Shown: positions 32,763-45,448, numbered from the stretch's first letter. The stretch: DNA of 64,000 bases from Perca fluviatilis (GCF_010015445.1 NC_053133.1:4148264-4212263); one strand, 5' to 3'. Numbers and translations are program-made. The notes: a model not told the origin generated them from the sequence alone.

Positions 32763-33870
32763 AGATAATTACCTCCATCATGTTTTTTTAATCCTCTGTG
32801 TCCTTCTTGGCTACTAGCAACTGTGTGGAGGAGGGTGGGGGGTGGTGCGCGATCACGGAAGGCTTGTATCATGTGTACGCGGCATCAGTTTTATTGTCAT
32901 TATTCCTCATGGGGGCGACAGAAACTACGCACTATAGCTTTAAGGGCCAAACAGTGCAGTTCATCGAGTGGCCACTTGAAGATGGCTCCAGGAGTCGATA
33001 TTACGAATCCCACTATGGCCACACCAAGACCCGCCCTTCAATAGCGTTCACACACCACTATTGGCCTATGTACCTCCATGTTAAAATGCCTAACTTTACA
33101 GCTGAATTAAACACGTTTACAACCTGGTACAAAAACGGTTGTGTTCCCTGTAGCTTAGTTCCCACTCCATGACAAATGTTCATAATGTGCATCTTTAAGA
33201 GCATTTCGCTTTAAGAGAGGTGGGCGCAGTCACAGGAGTCAAGCATAGATTGTATACTTCCTATGGGGGACGTCACAGTAACTACGTCCATATTCTATAT
33301 ATGTTCAGAAGTCACTGATAGGGCACACAAAACAGCTACAGCTTCATTGCCACCACCCTCTAGACTGGGGTAGGGCTGACCCTCAGTTGCATGTGGCCCA
33401 GGAAAACCAAGTCAGTCATTGATGGTGCTCTGCGGGGGTTCAGGGCAGTGAGCCACAGAGGAATTATCTTACCTCTCTATCTTTTATGCAGGCAGTGAGT
33501 GATGCAGCACAGTGCCATCTGTGCTGCATGCCTTTCATTTGCATCCCAAACAACTGCTCGCCTGTTTTCTCCACTGACTGTTTCATTGTTTCACCATTCT
33601 CCATCTCCATCTTCTTTTTCTTTATTTTGCATCATCTAGGCAAATCTTCAACGTGACTTTAATTGTTTTGATTTGCTGTTTTTTTTTATTATTTTTTTTT
33701 AAATCAATCAATCAACTGTAGTTGGTTTTGTATGTGTAATTTCAAAGGCATCATGCTGTTACTTTGATCAGGGATAATTGGAAACACAAGCATAAGACTG
33801 CATTTGGAACGCCAAGTTGTGTGTCGGTGAATCAATCAAATTGATTTGTCTTCTTGTATGAAGGCATTAT
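32763..33870. other. Intergenic repeat-like DNA, no gene
   Basis: The 124-aa frame at 32798-33172 shows no known motif. It includes ACTATAGCTTTAAGGGCC, a word common in fish repeats. ATTGTATACTTCCTATGGGG near 33249 is another repeat word. I do not support a gene here. Confidence 0.4.
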
Positions 33871-33871
33871 A

Positions 33872-33951
<80 letters not shown>
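33872..33951. repeat. (CA)n microsatellite
   Basis: About 40 uninterrupted CA units. Confidence 0.97.
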
Positions 33952-33953
<2 letters not shown>

Positions 33954-34129
33954 TGTTATGCCATCTTCAGCTGGTGATACATGCTTCATAATGATCCTGA
34001 CCAAATCCCACCCAGGGTCTTCCCATCATCTGCCCACATAAACCCAGTCAAATATTTCAGAGGATCGACACATATCAGAGCTAATCAATAGTTAATATAA
34101 AAATTCTTTGATGTTATTGATGTATTATT

Positions 34130-34131
<2 letters not shown>

Positions 34132-34208
<77 letters not shown>
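34132..34208. repeat. (ATT)n microsatellite
   Basis: About 25 uninterrupted ATT units. It causes a poly-Ile open frame that is not a gene. Confidence 0.97.
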
Positions 34209-34209
34209 C

Positions 34210-36920
34210 TCTGAGAATGTTAAGGGCACTGCAAACAACACACAACATTATAAATCCCCAAAGTTTGGATTCAAATTCTGTAGGTCCAGGTCTCCCTCGG
34301 AAAAGAGATTTATATGTCAGTGGACTTCCTGGTTAAACAAAAAAGTGTACAGACACACAAGGGATTCACAGCTAACAATGCAACAAAGTCAGTGCGGAGG
34401 TGCGTTTCAAATAATTTAAAGAAAACAATACTTGATCATGAGTTAAGTATTCCTGTGTTGGATGACATTTCTGACTTTGATTCTTCTTCATGCCAGGATC
34501 AGACTACACAAATTCAGCACAAATTTTGACCCGACAGACACGTCACGGCCAGATTATAAGGGTTGGGCCCGACAAATGTGCGTCTTTACCTCTTGTAGTG
34601 TGACATAATCAAAGGTCAGCGTTCTAATGTATGGGTGGCTTCACGAACACGACGCAGAAAGTCTAGCATGTCAGAATTTCTTTGTCTTTTTCCGCCTATA
34701 GTGGGACATACACAGACAGAGTGCTGTCTGGTGCACATATGTAAACATGGCGAAAAGAAAGAGAGGCGCTACTGCTGCTTTCCGCTGTAGCAACAAGATA
34801 AAGGAAAGAAACATACAGTGCCCAGGCTGTTTTTTACAGCAGGGATCACCCCGCTTCCCAGCATTGCACTAGCAGTGCAAGTTTCTCTTCAATGACCACT
34901 GACATGCAAAGAAAACAGCCTACACCCTCCTACAACTGCAATGGCTGCACCTGATTGGACAAACGCTCCACGTGGGGCTCCCGGATTTCAAAACAGACCA
35001 AAATGGCGGCTCCTTTTGGAAAACGATCTTTTATTTTATGGAAATAGCTCACCGTAATGTGTTTCTGAAAACATTTCTCAACATTTCTGAATCTGTATTT
35101 ATTTCAGTTGACAACGGTCAGTTTAAAAGATTTTCTTGAGTTTTTGAGAGGCTGCCGCTCCTCCAAAGCGTCGACCAATGAACTTGCGTCGACCTACGAA
35201 CGTGCGCTTCATGTTGACGACAACACGCGACAATCGGTCTGGGGGCTGATCTGCGTAAAGGTTAGATCAGATCTGCTAGACGTGTCAATGCAGTGCAAAA
35301 ATAAGGCAGGCCACGAGGCACGTCCTGTGACATCGACACGTCTAGCGCATCCGATTTAGCATCTACCGCTGATCTGTGCCATACTTGTAGTGTTGCCACT
35401 CTTCTGTCCAAGACACAGCAATAACGTATGGCACTATGTCTGACATAGTGACTGTGGTAAAAGACAAAATAATTGTGTAAAATGATCCTGGCATTATTAA
35501 AACAAGACTCCTTTCAGTCCAGTTTGTTTGGCTGTTTTTTTAAAGAGAGGCACCAGTTATTCTTCTTCTGTTGCATTCAAAGTAGCTGCTTAAGGCAAAG
35601 TTGCTGCCCCCAGTGGTTGAGACGCATAGCATATCCAACAGAACTCTGGGAGCTGTATTAGTCATACAAATCTGCTGTTGTTTCACTCCAGTTAATGCCC
35701 GTTATCCCATAGTGTTGCCTTTAAGCACTCAGCATATAAGAGAAAACACTAATGAGAAAGACATGGCATGATGCTGACGTGTTAAATTGTTGTGTGATAG
35801 ACAGTGAAGCTCCATTGGTAACATATTCTCACTCCCATCGCGTCAGGTGCCTTTAGCGTTTGTAATTGATGCAAAAAGTCTCCTTTAGCAGTATATTTAG
35901 CTTGGTCGGGACTCTTGGCGTCACTTTTTGACGCTATGGATGTAGGGAAAACAAAGTGTCATGCTACTCTCTACCTTTGTCGCTCTTCATACTACGTCAT
36001 CTTACAACGCCGCGGTCGAGCTGCTGCTCTGCCCGGTGCGTTCCATACAGACGCTAAAGGGGGATTTTTGCGTCGGTATTTGACGCTGAGATCCACTGAC
36101 CAAACGTCAGAATTTTATGAGATGGGAGTGAGAACGGGTTGGTAAAAGGAAGCATCTTATCAACATTCTGTAGAGTTTTCTTCAGGCTTGCCTCTCACAG
36201 GCAGTTCCACTCGGTCTGCTCTCTCACATTAAGCTCCAGATCATAGATGTAGGTTGACTGCCAACAAACCATTTGGTCTTTGCGTGGGCCGCAGAGACAG
36301 TGTGTGTGCCCATCTGGAAATGCTTGGTACAAAGAGACAAACACACATACACGTCCTCCCTTCACAAATGTGAGCATATTTACAACTGCACCATACTCTC
36401 ACAGAGATGCCACGACAACATCCAACTTTACTTTTCCAAAGTTTTCAACACTGCTGTTTAAAGGCGGTCTCAGAGGTTTTCGTCTGGTGCTCACTGATAG
36501 CTGATGTGCCAGCTGGTATTATTGTCTGATTCTGCGTAAGATCTGTGAAGATAAAGACCTAAGATTTGTAGATGTAGTAAAGCAGACCTGTGTGTAGGTA
36601 GGCCCCCTCCTTCCTCTTCCTTTATTCCATGCCATTTAGAGTTGGAGCTTCTTGTCCATGGCCAGGCACTCCCAGAGTGTGGAAGCCACATCACAAAGCA
36701 TTTAACATTGAAGATTAGGTGACTGTGCAGAGATCACTTCAGGCCAAACGCTTATTTACAGCCCCTATAATGTTTACTGTTTACTGGTACCTGGTCAAGA
36801 AAAGGCTCTTTCAGGATCTCACATCTTTCTGAGAGGAATGACAAACGAAATAAGCAGAAAACGCCATTGGGCACCATCATGGTCAAGGTTTGGTTTAGTT
36901 CAGGCACCAAAAAAAAGGGG
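34210..36920. other. Intergenic DNA, repeats and unassigned sequence
   Basis: At 34950-35360, words such as TTCAGTTGACAACGGTCAGT and GAGGCTGCCGCTCCTCCAAA belong to a dispersed fish repeat. The rest (35360-36920) has several 60-80-aa open frames without motifs or convincing splice context. No gene is supported. Confidence 0.4.
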
Positions 36921-37233
36921 ATGGCCAAATGAAGCCTCATGAAGTTTCATGAACCATTTTTTAAATTAATTTTTTGGAGCCCACTAGATGGCGCTCTTGG
37001 TTTAAAGAAAAAGGTTATGGTTAGGGTTATGGTTAGGGTTAGGGTTAAGATTAGGGTTAGGTGCCTTGAAGTCAACGGTCGCAGCGTTGCCTGGAAGGAG
37101 ACGTTGGGGGCTTAAAACACCAGTGAGCATGCCTTCAACCCTTTGTTGAACGGAGAGAGTGCCATCTAGTGGGCTAAGTGAATAAAGAAAACGCTTCACA
37201 AAGCTTCACGAGGCTTCATTTGGCCGTCACTAC
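36921..37233. mobile_element. MITE with GAAGCCTCATGAA termini, intact copy
   Basis: The left end is ATGGCCAAATGAAGCCTCAT and the right end is GAGGCTTCATTTGGCCGTCA. It is the uninterrupted counterpart of 16467-18083. It contains a short TTAGGG-like tract. Confidence 0.7.
37014..37061. repeat. Short TTAGGG-like (telomere-type) tract
   Basis: Degenerate repeats of GGTTAGGGTTAGGGTTA with ATGG variants cover about 48 bp inside a MITE. Confidence 0.85.
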
Positions 37234-38310
37234 TAACTGTATCAAAGTCACATGCTTTGGTGACCTTTTCCTCCTAAGAAGGTTATTGTTGATCTACCTC
37301 TTTCATCGCTCCTGACAGAATTCCCACAGCCGCCAGAGGTCTTCATCAGGTAAACACATCATAGGTCCCACATTACGCATTCCAACACATGGCAAATGAC
37401 TGTGTTTTTTGTTGGGAGGGTAGAACGTCTTAACCTCGTGCACCAGATGGTTTGTTACACAGAGCCATCTGAGAAGCCGTTATTGGAAACTGTTTGGAAA
37501 AGAGCAGGCACTTTCAAAAAATACTTGGCAGGTGATTGGATGAACCATCTGTCTATCAAACTCTTGCTGAAGCCAGTCGGGGAAAGGGGGGGAAACATCT
37601 TTTCCATCGAGAAAAAAAACAACCTTCAGTATCGTTCTTTGCTCTTCTTGCTGGTTTCAATGTAGCAAAGGCATGAATTCTTCCTTTGTGGTTTGTGCTG
37701 TTAATCATTTGTTGTTACCAATACGTTATTTCCTCCACACCTTATTCATTCTTATATTCCAAGTATTGTTTAAAAAAAAAAGACATTTTCTAAAAGCAGA
37801 TTTTTTCTTTGTAATTTAAACTTAAATACCTCTTCTTAAATGTTAAATGGGCGGAAGAAACTAATGGTATTTTTAGGGACTTTGATGGGGTCATTAGCAG
37901 TTAGTGGATGTCAGTATTAGCTGATATAAATGGCCTCATTGTATGACATGCCATTCCAAATAGCTCTTAATGTGGCCCTGATTAGCCTGAGTCAAGGACA
38001 GACAAACTTCATGTAATTTGTCCAGATAGGATCCGTTCATACATATTTGATATGTATGAACTGATATTTATTATTCATAGCTTCCAGATAGATGAGCTCA
38101 ATTGTTCTCATTCCACGAGGCACAAGTGCACTTGTTGGAGTGCAGGCCTTTGGATGGGCGTGTGATTGGACATTTTGCTGTCCTTTGTCGAGGAAAAGAG
38201 TTAAAAGTTTCTCAAAGTATGGGTCAGGATTCCCAGTGGGATGGGTAGAAATGATGGAAAATCTGTTAGACTGGTTGTGAAATTTCAAGCAGCAGCCACT
38301 GTGGCTGGGT
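37234..38310. promoter_or_regulatory. Repeat-poor interval; candidate regulatory DNA at 37840-38310
   Basis: After a repeat fragment at 37434-37560 (GCACCAGATGGTTTGTTACA), the part from 37840 to 38310 lacks repeat signatures. It carries homeodomain-like words such as GGCCCTGATTAGCCTGAGTC and ATTTGTCCAGATAGGATCC. It has no coding frame with splice sites. Regulatory function is inferred only. Confidence 0.2.
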
Positions 38311-38315
38311 ATTAA

Positions 38316-38694
38316 AAGTCCCATATTAAGCTCATTTTGAGGGATATACTTGTATTTTGTGTTTCTAATAGACCATGTTTATATGCTTTAATGTTAAAAA
38401 AAAAAACACTTTACTTTTCTCAAACTGTCTGTCTGTAATATATCTGTATTAACCCTCGGTCGGAAACGCTCCGTTTTAGTGTCTGTCTCTTGAAGCCCCC
38501 CTACTGAAAAAGCCCAGTCTGCTCTGATTGGTCAGCATTTCCTGGGCTTTCCGCATCTGCACTCACGCGTCTCTGCACCGTCACTGCAGCCGGGGAATGA
38601 CACCGTATCGGCACTTTATTTATATAGCACCTCAACCTGCATTACAAAAGACATGGAAATATCACTATTTATAATATGGGACCTTTAAAGCCAA
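38316..38694. mobile_element. TTAA-flanked MITE, 379 bp
   Basis: TTAA (38312-38315) precedes AAGTCCCATATTAAGCTC. ATAATATGGGACCT is followed by TTAA (38695-38698). Its ends are related in style to the MITE at 7289-7975. Confidence 0.85.
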
Positions 38695-38869
38695 TACTGA
38701 GGATGGAGAACGCGTACAACCCTACCACTGGTGGTCTCAGAAACTTTCAAATACTGCACATACTGGATTTATAGTGCTCTTTTTGGAAACACCTGCACAT
38801 ATTTAAGAGTTCTTATAGAATGTCAAAGATCACTATTGAGTAATGGGTCAGTGTATTGTCTGTCAACAC

Positions 38870-39510
38870 ATTCTCATGAACGGGTTCGTATGATATCATA
38901 CGAAAAGTTATGCACACTAAAACGTATGATATCATACGAATACTAGGTGACTGCCGGCTGGTTACATGACATCGGCTACAGAGCTCTGTGACGCCGACTG
39001 ACAGTTGCTAGGTGTTTAAGCCGCTACAGAGCTTCCTGCCGCCGGCTACAGACCTCCGTCACAGCTCGTCGTATCAGCGGCAGTTAGTAGATGTGTTAAA
39101 CTACTACAAGGCTTTGTGACGGTGCTCCGCATGGTGCTCCGCATGGTGCTCCGCCAGGTCAGCGGTAGTTGGTGGTTCAGTTACCCGAGAATAGGTGAAT
39201 GTGAGCTGGGTACAGAGCAACGCAAGCTGCCGGTTGTTTCGGCGGAGATTAAGGTTAAGTATAGGCAAGAAAAAGTGAGCGTTGTGCGGCAACGAAAGTT
39301 ACAATTAGGCTCCAAAATGACTTGTCCCAAGGATCACGCATTTCCTGGGAAGCGAACTCCACTCCCTGGCTTGAAAGTCCTCTATGTTAACGCCCACCCA
39401 TCCACCCCGATCTCCTTCTTACGTGGCCAGACGCATTCTTACACAGCAGCCGTCAATGTGGTGCACACAGCAATAAAATGTGGAAACCAAATCAATTACA
39501 GTGCTTAACT
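38870..39510. mobile_element. Repeat with CGTATGATATCATACGA palindromes
   Basis: The palindrome TCGTATGATATCATACGA occurs twice near 38884-38940, and CTTAACTTTTCGCAG closes the unit near 39506. A shorter relative lies at 56640-56810. Inside are the tandem words CATGGTGCTCCG (39120-39160) and a copy of the GGCTTGAAAGTCCTCTATGT module. Confidence 0.5.
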
Positions 39511-39739
39511 TTTCGCAGATTTTATGTCCACTACTGGCAACTAGAGGGCAAATAGGTTGATTGATTGTTAAGTGAAAAAATGAATGTTTGGAAAGGTGAA
39601 TGTGAGTAATTTACCTGTGAGATATTTCACTTTTTTTTTATAAAGGCTTAAAATCGGAAATAATCTGTTTGGATATTTATATTTCATAGACACACAGCAT
39701 TTCATAGTGTTTTTGATTTAGCCTTTAGGACAGCCTAAC

Positions 39740-40280
39740 AGCCAACACCCCTGCCAAAACTACATGTGGGATGGTGCCAAACACAGAAATAGGGGGAGTT
39801 CTTCAGGGGCCAGGGAAGAGCAGGATGAATGCCACAGTGACTCCAGTCTAAAATGCAAATTACTTGTTGGCACAGTGGTACTTCAGTTTTTGCAGCATCA
39901 CCTGCACCCACCTCTCCTGAGAGCCACTGTTCTGAGGGGGCTTAGCATCGTAAACCCTCTAATTAAAACTAGAATCCCTCCACCAGGCTCCACAGCACCC
40001 TTCTCATCCAAAATCAGATTATTGAGAATTTAATGGAGGAAATTGTGTGTCCCACGCCATCTGCGTGACTCAGGACTTGTGGCAGGATTTTGAAAATGTT
40101 GACAGAGGGAGAGAATACAGTGCAGTTTCAACCAAAGTAATTGCTGAGATCTGGAAACACGATTACATGGCAACAACAATGTCCTGATTGGTGAGATGCT
40201 TAGACAGGTACAATTTACTCCGATTATTGAAACCACATATTGTATTGATGCCAAAATGGTGAGAACAGTGATAATCTTAA
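39740..40280. promoter_or_regulatory. Repeat-poor interval, candidate regulatory DNA
   Basis: This is unique-looking sequence with an octamer-like word (AAATGCAAATTACTTG at about 39851) and TCTAATTAAAACTAGAATCC. It has no splice-bounded coding frame. The 89-aa frame at 39764-40033 shows no family motif. Function is inferred from composition only. Confidence 0.2.
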
Positions 40281-40292
40281 ACATAGTAATGA

Positions 40293-40346
40293 TTAGTCTA
40301 TCACCAGACCAAGCTCAATCTTTTACAATTGAGCTTGGTCTGGGGA
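40293..40346. repeat. Short hairpin, AGACCAAGCTCAAT inverted repeat
   Basis: CCAGACCAAGCTCAAT and ATTGAGCTTGGTCTGG are exact reverse complements separated by about 8 bp. It is probably the end of a palindromic MITE. Confidence 0.75.
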
Positions 40347-40569
40347 GTCTGCTCTGTATTTTCAAGAGGTGTGACCAACGGGCATAGTTCAAATGACTCT
40401 GTACGCAATTGGATAGTCCTTCAACCAATCAGACCAGCGATCCGGGTGACGCAGCAGCGTCAGCGGAAACAATGGGTTGCTACGCTTCGGTGGCCGCCAT
40501 GTTGTATGTAAACAAAAAGCTGATTGCCGTCGCTTCTCTGTCGCCATCGTGTTAAACCCGCCAATAGAG

Positions 40570-41912
40570 AGCCGAAGTCACACCGTTCTACTTCCGGCCA
40601 ATGGGACCTATCTTTCGAAAAAATATGAACGAGGGTCAATGGAGAGATAATAATTATTTTGTGATCCCGTTTGAATTGAGCCATGGATTACAAATATGGT
40701 GTTCGTCAATTTAAAAGATAATTTTTCTCAGTTTATTGTTAAACTGTTGAAGTAGAAGACTGTGAAAATACGTAATTAGAAAGACTACAAACTTCATGGA
40801 TGACGTCTCTCTGAAGCTACGATGTCTGTGTGTATCGTACCGGGGATGTAACGTTACTCTAATGAGCAGAGGATCTCGCTTGTTCTTTTGCTTCTCTGCT
40901 GAAAACACTTCACTGGATAAAACCCAGCAGTTAAGATAATGTCACGTGTTGTTTAACAGAGCTAAGCTAGCTAGCTAGCGAGCAAGCCGAGTATCAAGCT
41001 AGGTGAGGTAGATTGTGTGAGACGAGAGATGTAGTTCACTGAGCAGTCTCACACTAAACTAAGTGTTACGACGACAAACCTACGGCTAACTGAGAATTTT
41101 TTTGGTTGAAAAATTACCTTTTAAATTGACAAAACATCATATGTGTAATCCATTGCTCAATTCAAACGGGATCAAAACATAATTTGCCTCTCCCCGTTCA
41201 CTACCGTTCATATTTTTTCGGAGTTAAAGGAGAACTCCGGGCAATTTTTACGTTAATCTTGATCGCTATATGTATATGAGTACTGTCGATAGAGGACATC
41301 CAACAGACCAGCGGGCGCCTGTGGATTGTTGTCGGCAGCGGCAGGCAAGGGAGGCGGGGAGGAAGTAGAAGGATGCCCGGTCGGGGCTGCTAGCCTGGCT
41401 AAGGAAACTACCACACAATTCGCCACTGCAGAGACTCATATTCACCAACGACAGCACACAAAATGGATATATATGCTACAAATACACATGGAACTGCTAC
41501 GTGATGATTATTACCGGAGCCTGGCTGAACACACTCACTCATCCCAGACGGCAGCTAGCAGCTAAGAGGGTAGGTGAATTTAAACAATGGCTAAGTTGCT
41601 AAACGCATCTTGTTGTCATGTAAGGGCCCTGTTCGTGTTGCACAGACATTTTAAATTGCATTTTGTGTCTGTTAAGAGGCACAAAGACACTCTTTATCTC
41701 ATGCCCCCATAACTGCCGTTTTAGCTGAGTGGGAGCTCTCGGCATTAGCTGCAGCAACTCCGTGTTGCTAGCACCGATTCGGCTCGTTTTTTTTGCTATT
41801 GACAGTACTGATATACATACAGCGATCAAGATTAACGTAAAAATTGCCCGGAGTTCTCCTTTAAGGTCCCATGAGGTCCACCGGAAGGGGCGTGACTTCG
41901 GCTATACACTCT
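40570..41912. mobile_element. Large terminal-inverted-repeat element interrupted by a TTAA MITE
   Basis: The left arm (40570-40737) starts AGCCGAAGTCAC and the right arm ends GTGACTTCGGCT. About 165 bp of inverted similarity can be followed, with shared words GATCCCGTTTGAATTGAGC and CGAAAAAATATGAACG. The right arm is split by a complete TTAA MITE at 41228-41860. The centre has AAGCTAGCTAGCTAGCGAG near 40965 and no coding frame. Confidence 0.75.
41228..41860. mobile_element. TTAA-flanked MITE nested in the arm of the preceding element
   Basis: TTAA (41224-41227) precedes AGGAGAACTCCGGGCAATTT. The right end AAATTGCCCGGAGTTCTCCT is followed by TTAA (41861-41864). The terminal inverted repeats exceed 45 bp. 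A truncated relative ends at 20531. Confidence 0.92.
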
Positions 41913-43340
41913 ATAGGTGGATAAGCCCGTTTGTGATTGGTCCCCGCAAAATTGTAATAGAAGCAGGATAGAATAATGTACAGGTTTCCAGCCTGAGCTG
42001 CAGGGAGATCACCGGCAGATCGGGCTGGGTTTACCCAGTCTAGAGAATGATGGTAAAAACTATGACTATTAGATCTTAGATGTAAAAACTGGAATCATCA
42101 TTAAAAAAAAATGTAACATCTGTACACACATGTTTTTGGAAATATATTATTTAAAGTGTATCAAAAGGGGCAACAGTAGTGATGCAGTCAGACATCTAAG
42201 AGAATCTACGGGGAGTGAGTTTCCTTTATCCCAACGTCCCACAGATGCAAACAAAGGGATGAAGCATGGATTGCAAAGAGCAGAAGGTGTTAATTCCTTT
42301 TGACTAATTCAGAAGATGACGCCTTGCAGCTAATGTTGGCATCAGTGAGATATTAAAGGGGTGAAGATGAAGTGCTAGCTGTCACCCTGTCATAGTGAGA
42401 TGCATATGAGAAAAGTGTGAAACTTCAGCTCTATGATGGCGGATCACACCTCACCCCAAAATCAGCCATCGTGTGGGGATTCAGTCCTCACCATCGAGTA
42501 CCTGGTGCCCCTTTTAACGTAGCTTCTATTGTGTACTCAGTTTTTATGTAAAAGTGTTTCAATGTGTCCTGACTACATGTGATATTTTTTATGTAATATA
42601 CCCTTTTTTTTAAATAGCAGTCTTTGCATATGCAAACCAATGACAAATTCCAAGCAGACAAAGTCTTTTCTGTACTCCACAGATGTGGTTTTAATATGGA
42701 TGGGCTGTACATTAAAAATGAGTCATATTTATTTCGTAATGTAGAAATCATTTATCGGTCCTCAAGTAAAAGTATTTATAATTATATCAACTGAAGTAGA
42801 ACTAAAAGTACTCATAAAAATTGCTTTTAAAAAGTGTGTGTGTGTGTGTGTGTGTGTGTCTGTGTGTGTGGATAAAACAATATGCACACACAAATACTCA
42901 AGAGGTCAACATTGGAACTGCTGCTGCTGTCCTGGTTTTATTGGCTCCTTCAATTTGGAAATTGAATTTGGATTGTTTGGAGGACGTTTTATGCTCTAAT
43001 CCCTTGATGTGTTTTATGCTTTTATTCATGCATTTATTATTACAATTTTAAGTCATTGTCTTTTATCTACAGTTGTATTTCTTGGCTGCATTTAATTTTT
43101 TTTCTAATTTGTAATTGCGTTTTCAGTTTTTACGTCTGTGAAGCACTTTGTATTACTTATTTTGAAAAGTGCTATATAAATAGGTTATTATATTATTATA
43201 TCAGAGTTACTGACAAATAACTAATAATGACTAATAATAAAACTAATATCAGAGTTATTGACTAATAATGCCACAGGTTTGCACTCTTTGGTCTGTTATC
43301 CCCATACAACTCCAATGATTAAAATGTAGAATCTATTGTG
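41913..43340. other. Intergenic DNA with a LINE 3' end
   Basis: 42130-42500 looks unique, with no gene. 42920-43195 is a LINE 3' end (GTGAAGCACTTTGTATTACT and GAAAAGTGCTATATAAATAG). A (GT)n tract lies at 42835-42860. Confidence 0.45.
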
Positions 43341-43346
43341 ACTTAA

Positions 43347-43896
43347 CCCTTGTGTTGTCCTCCTAGATACAAATCCCAGAAATCAACCCCTTTTAGTCCC
43401 TTTTTCAGACACTCAACTCTTTCTTTTTCTGTCGGTTTTTCAAAGCTGTTGTGTCTGTTTTCTGTGCTTTTTTTCCTTTACCACCGGATTCACCGCTAAC
43501 ACCAAATAATTAGTTTGACACTTATTTTTGGAATTCATGACCAATAAACCTCATGTATATGAAATTATACCAATTTTTTTCAATTAAAACAAGCTGAAAT
43601 TATGAATTATTTTGACTAATAGTTAAAATTCAAGGAACATACTGTATGTTGAGAGAATCACAGACTGGTATGTGTCAAACTTTAGTCAGGATACCGTTTT
43701 GAAATTATTTAATTTTTTCCCTCCAAATGCTATAAAATTGAATAAAACAACCCAAAATTAAAGCAGTGAACTTATCGTTAATTATACTCGGGAACCCTTC
43801 CGTGTCATTTTTGAGCATTCCTCTTGAAAGAAACCCAAATTTCTGATATAGAAACTTTGAAAATGGCTCAAATTAGACCCGAGGACAGCATGAGGC
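43347..43896. mobile_element. CCCTTGTGTTGTC-family MITE, copy 3
   Basis: TTAA (43343-43346) precedes CCCTTGTGTTGTCCTC. The right end is GAGGACAGCATGAGGC. The interior shares AAGCTGAAATTATGAATTA-type words with 5725-6160. Confidence 0.65.
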
Positions 43897-44465
43897 TGGA
43901 TGTTCTGGTCAGGACACCACCTCACACAGACATCCTCTCTGCTGCAAGTCAAACAAAGACACAGATTGACTTGAAACTCTAATAGATATAGCAGCCCATA
44001 CATGGAATACCATACCCACAGAACTAAGGCACATCGCATCCATCAAATCCTTCTCCAAATCCATAAAACATTGGTTATTGACTAATCAAATATGCTGCCT
44101 TAATACAGAATAATGTGTTTGTCTTTATACCTACAGTAGTGTCTCTGGGTGTCCTTCTGTGCTGTTGATGCATTCTAATGTGTGTCTATGCACTTTCACC
44201 TGTGTCTACTGTGTATGATACTTTTGTTATGTTTTTCGCATGCCATCAACCTGCCAGTTGTCTCGATCTGGAATACTGGTGGTGTCATTTTACTTGTCTA
44301 TGCCTATGTATTTCTTGTTTTATGATTATTTGTTGTATTGTTGTAGCGTATCTATTGTTTTTAAGCCATCAACCTGCTAGGGACTGCAGATGAAAGTTAG
44401 GCTGTATGGCGAAATCTGGCACATTTACATGTTGGACTCTGTGCTCATGTTGATTAATAAAAAAA
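43897..44465 (+). mobile_element. LINE C-terminal and 3' UTR fragment
   Basis: Translation gives IAAHTWNTIPTELRHIASIK and SFSKSIKHWLLTNQ, the typical C-terminus of a fish LINE ORF2. It is followed by a 3' UTR with AACCTGCTAGGGACTGCAGA and TTACATGTTGGACT. Confidence 0.7.
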
Positions 44466-44772
44466 ATCATAATTATCAGTCTTATGAGTAGTTGTTGCTT
44501 CCAAAATAAAATTAAATAAAAAAATGTGCAAAGAATACAGTTTAGGAACACGGCGTATACTTTCATCACTTGTTTTAACTCATGTTTTATTTGTCGTGTG
44601 TAACAAAGCCGTGACAAAGAGTTGAATAAAGCAAAAGTATAGTGCACCAGAATAGAACCAGTCCCCCAAAAAATCCACTTCTGTGGAAATGTAAGACTTA
44701 GCCTAAAATTCCATTTGCATAAGTCATGTTTGTGATGCATTTTCAAAATAAGGCTTTTCAGTAAAAAAAAAA

Positions 44773-44831
44773 AAGAAGAAGAAGAAGAAGAAGAAGAAGA
44801 AGAAGAAGAAGAAGAAGAAGAAGAAGAAGAG
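44773..44831. repeat. (GAA)n microsatellite
   Basis: About 19 GAA units. The antisense frame is a poly-Ser artefact. Confidence 0.97.
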
Positions 44832-45448
44832 AGAAACAGCAGCAGCCCCCTTACTCTCACTGAGGGCCGAATAATGAGAGGAAAACCATATCACATCACA
44901 TTTCAACGGCACATTCTTATATCGGCCCAACTGTGGCCAAACAAACACCAACAATGTTTGTACATTTCATTTGACAGTAGATTAAGTCGGAATAAATTCC
45001 AATTTATTTTAAATAGCTGCAGTGGGTATACTTATTTTGCTTTATGTAACTGTGAAGGAATCTTCTTATTTATATGGCAAGGCAAAATTATTACCACTAA
45101 TATGTAAATCAGTCTAATGGCTGTCCAATTCCACTAACGTAGCCTACAGCCGGGAAGAATTCCAGCTTCCCATATAAAAACATATATTAGTTAGTTTATT
45201 TTTTTTCACTCAATACTTTTCATAAAATTAAAAGAAAAAAATCCATTGATTATTCTATAATGATTACATCATTATTAATAATGATGACAAATGCAGATTG
45301 CATAGTTCCCTGTGCCTTTCTTTTCTGTTATAGTAAAAATACCAGCGTCAACTAAACAACCAAACAGATCAAAACAATTCAAAAATGCTAAATATGGCTG
45401 CCATGTGCCCACCTGTGTGTCTGCGTGTGTATGTAGGCATATGCACGT

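Noticed and set aside
32798..33172. 124-aa frame as a gene
   Set aside because: No motif or splice sites, and it contains words common in fish repeats.
44369..44860. 163-aa minus-strand frame with poly-Ser
   Set aside because: It is formed by the (GAA)n microsatellite and LINE 3' UTR sequence.
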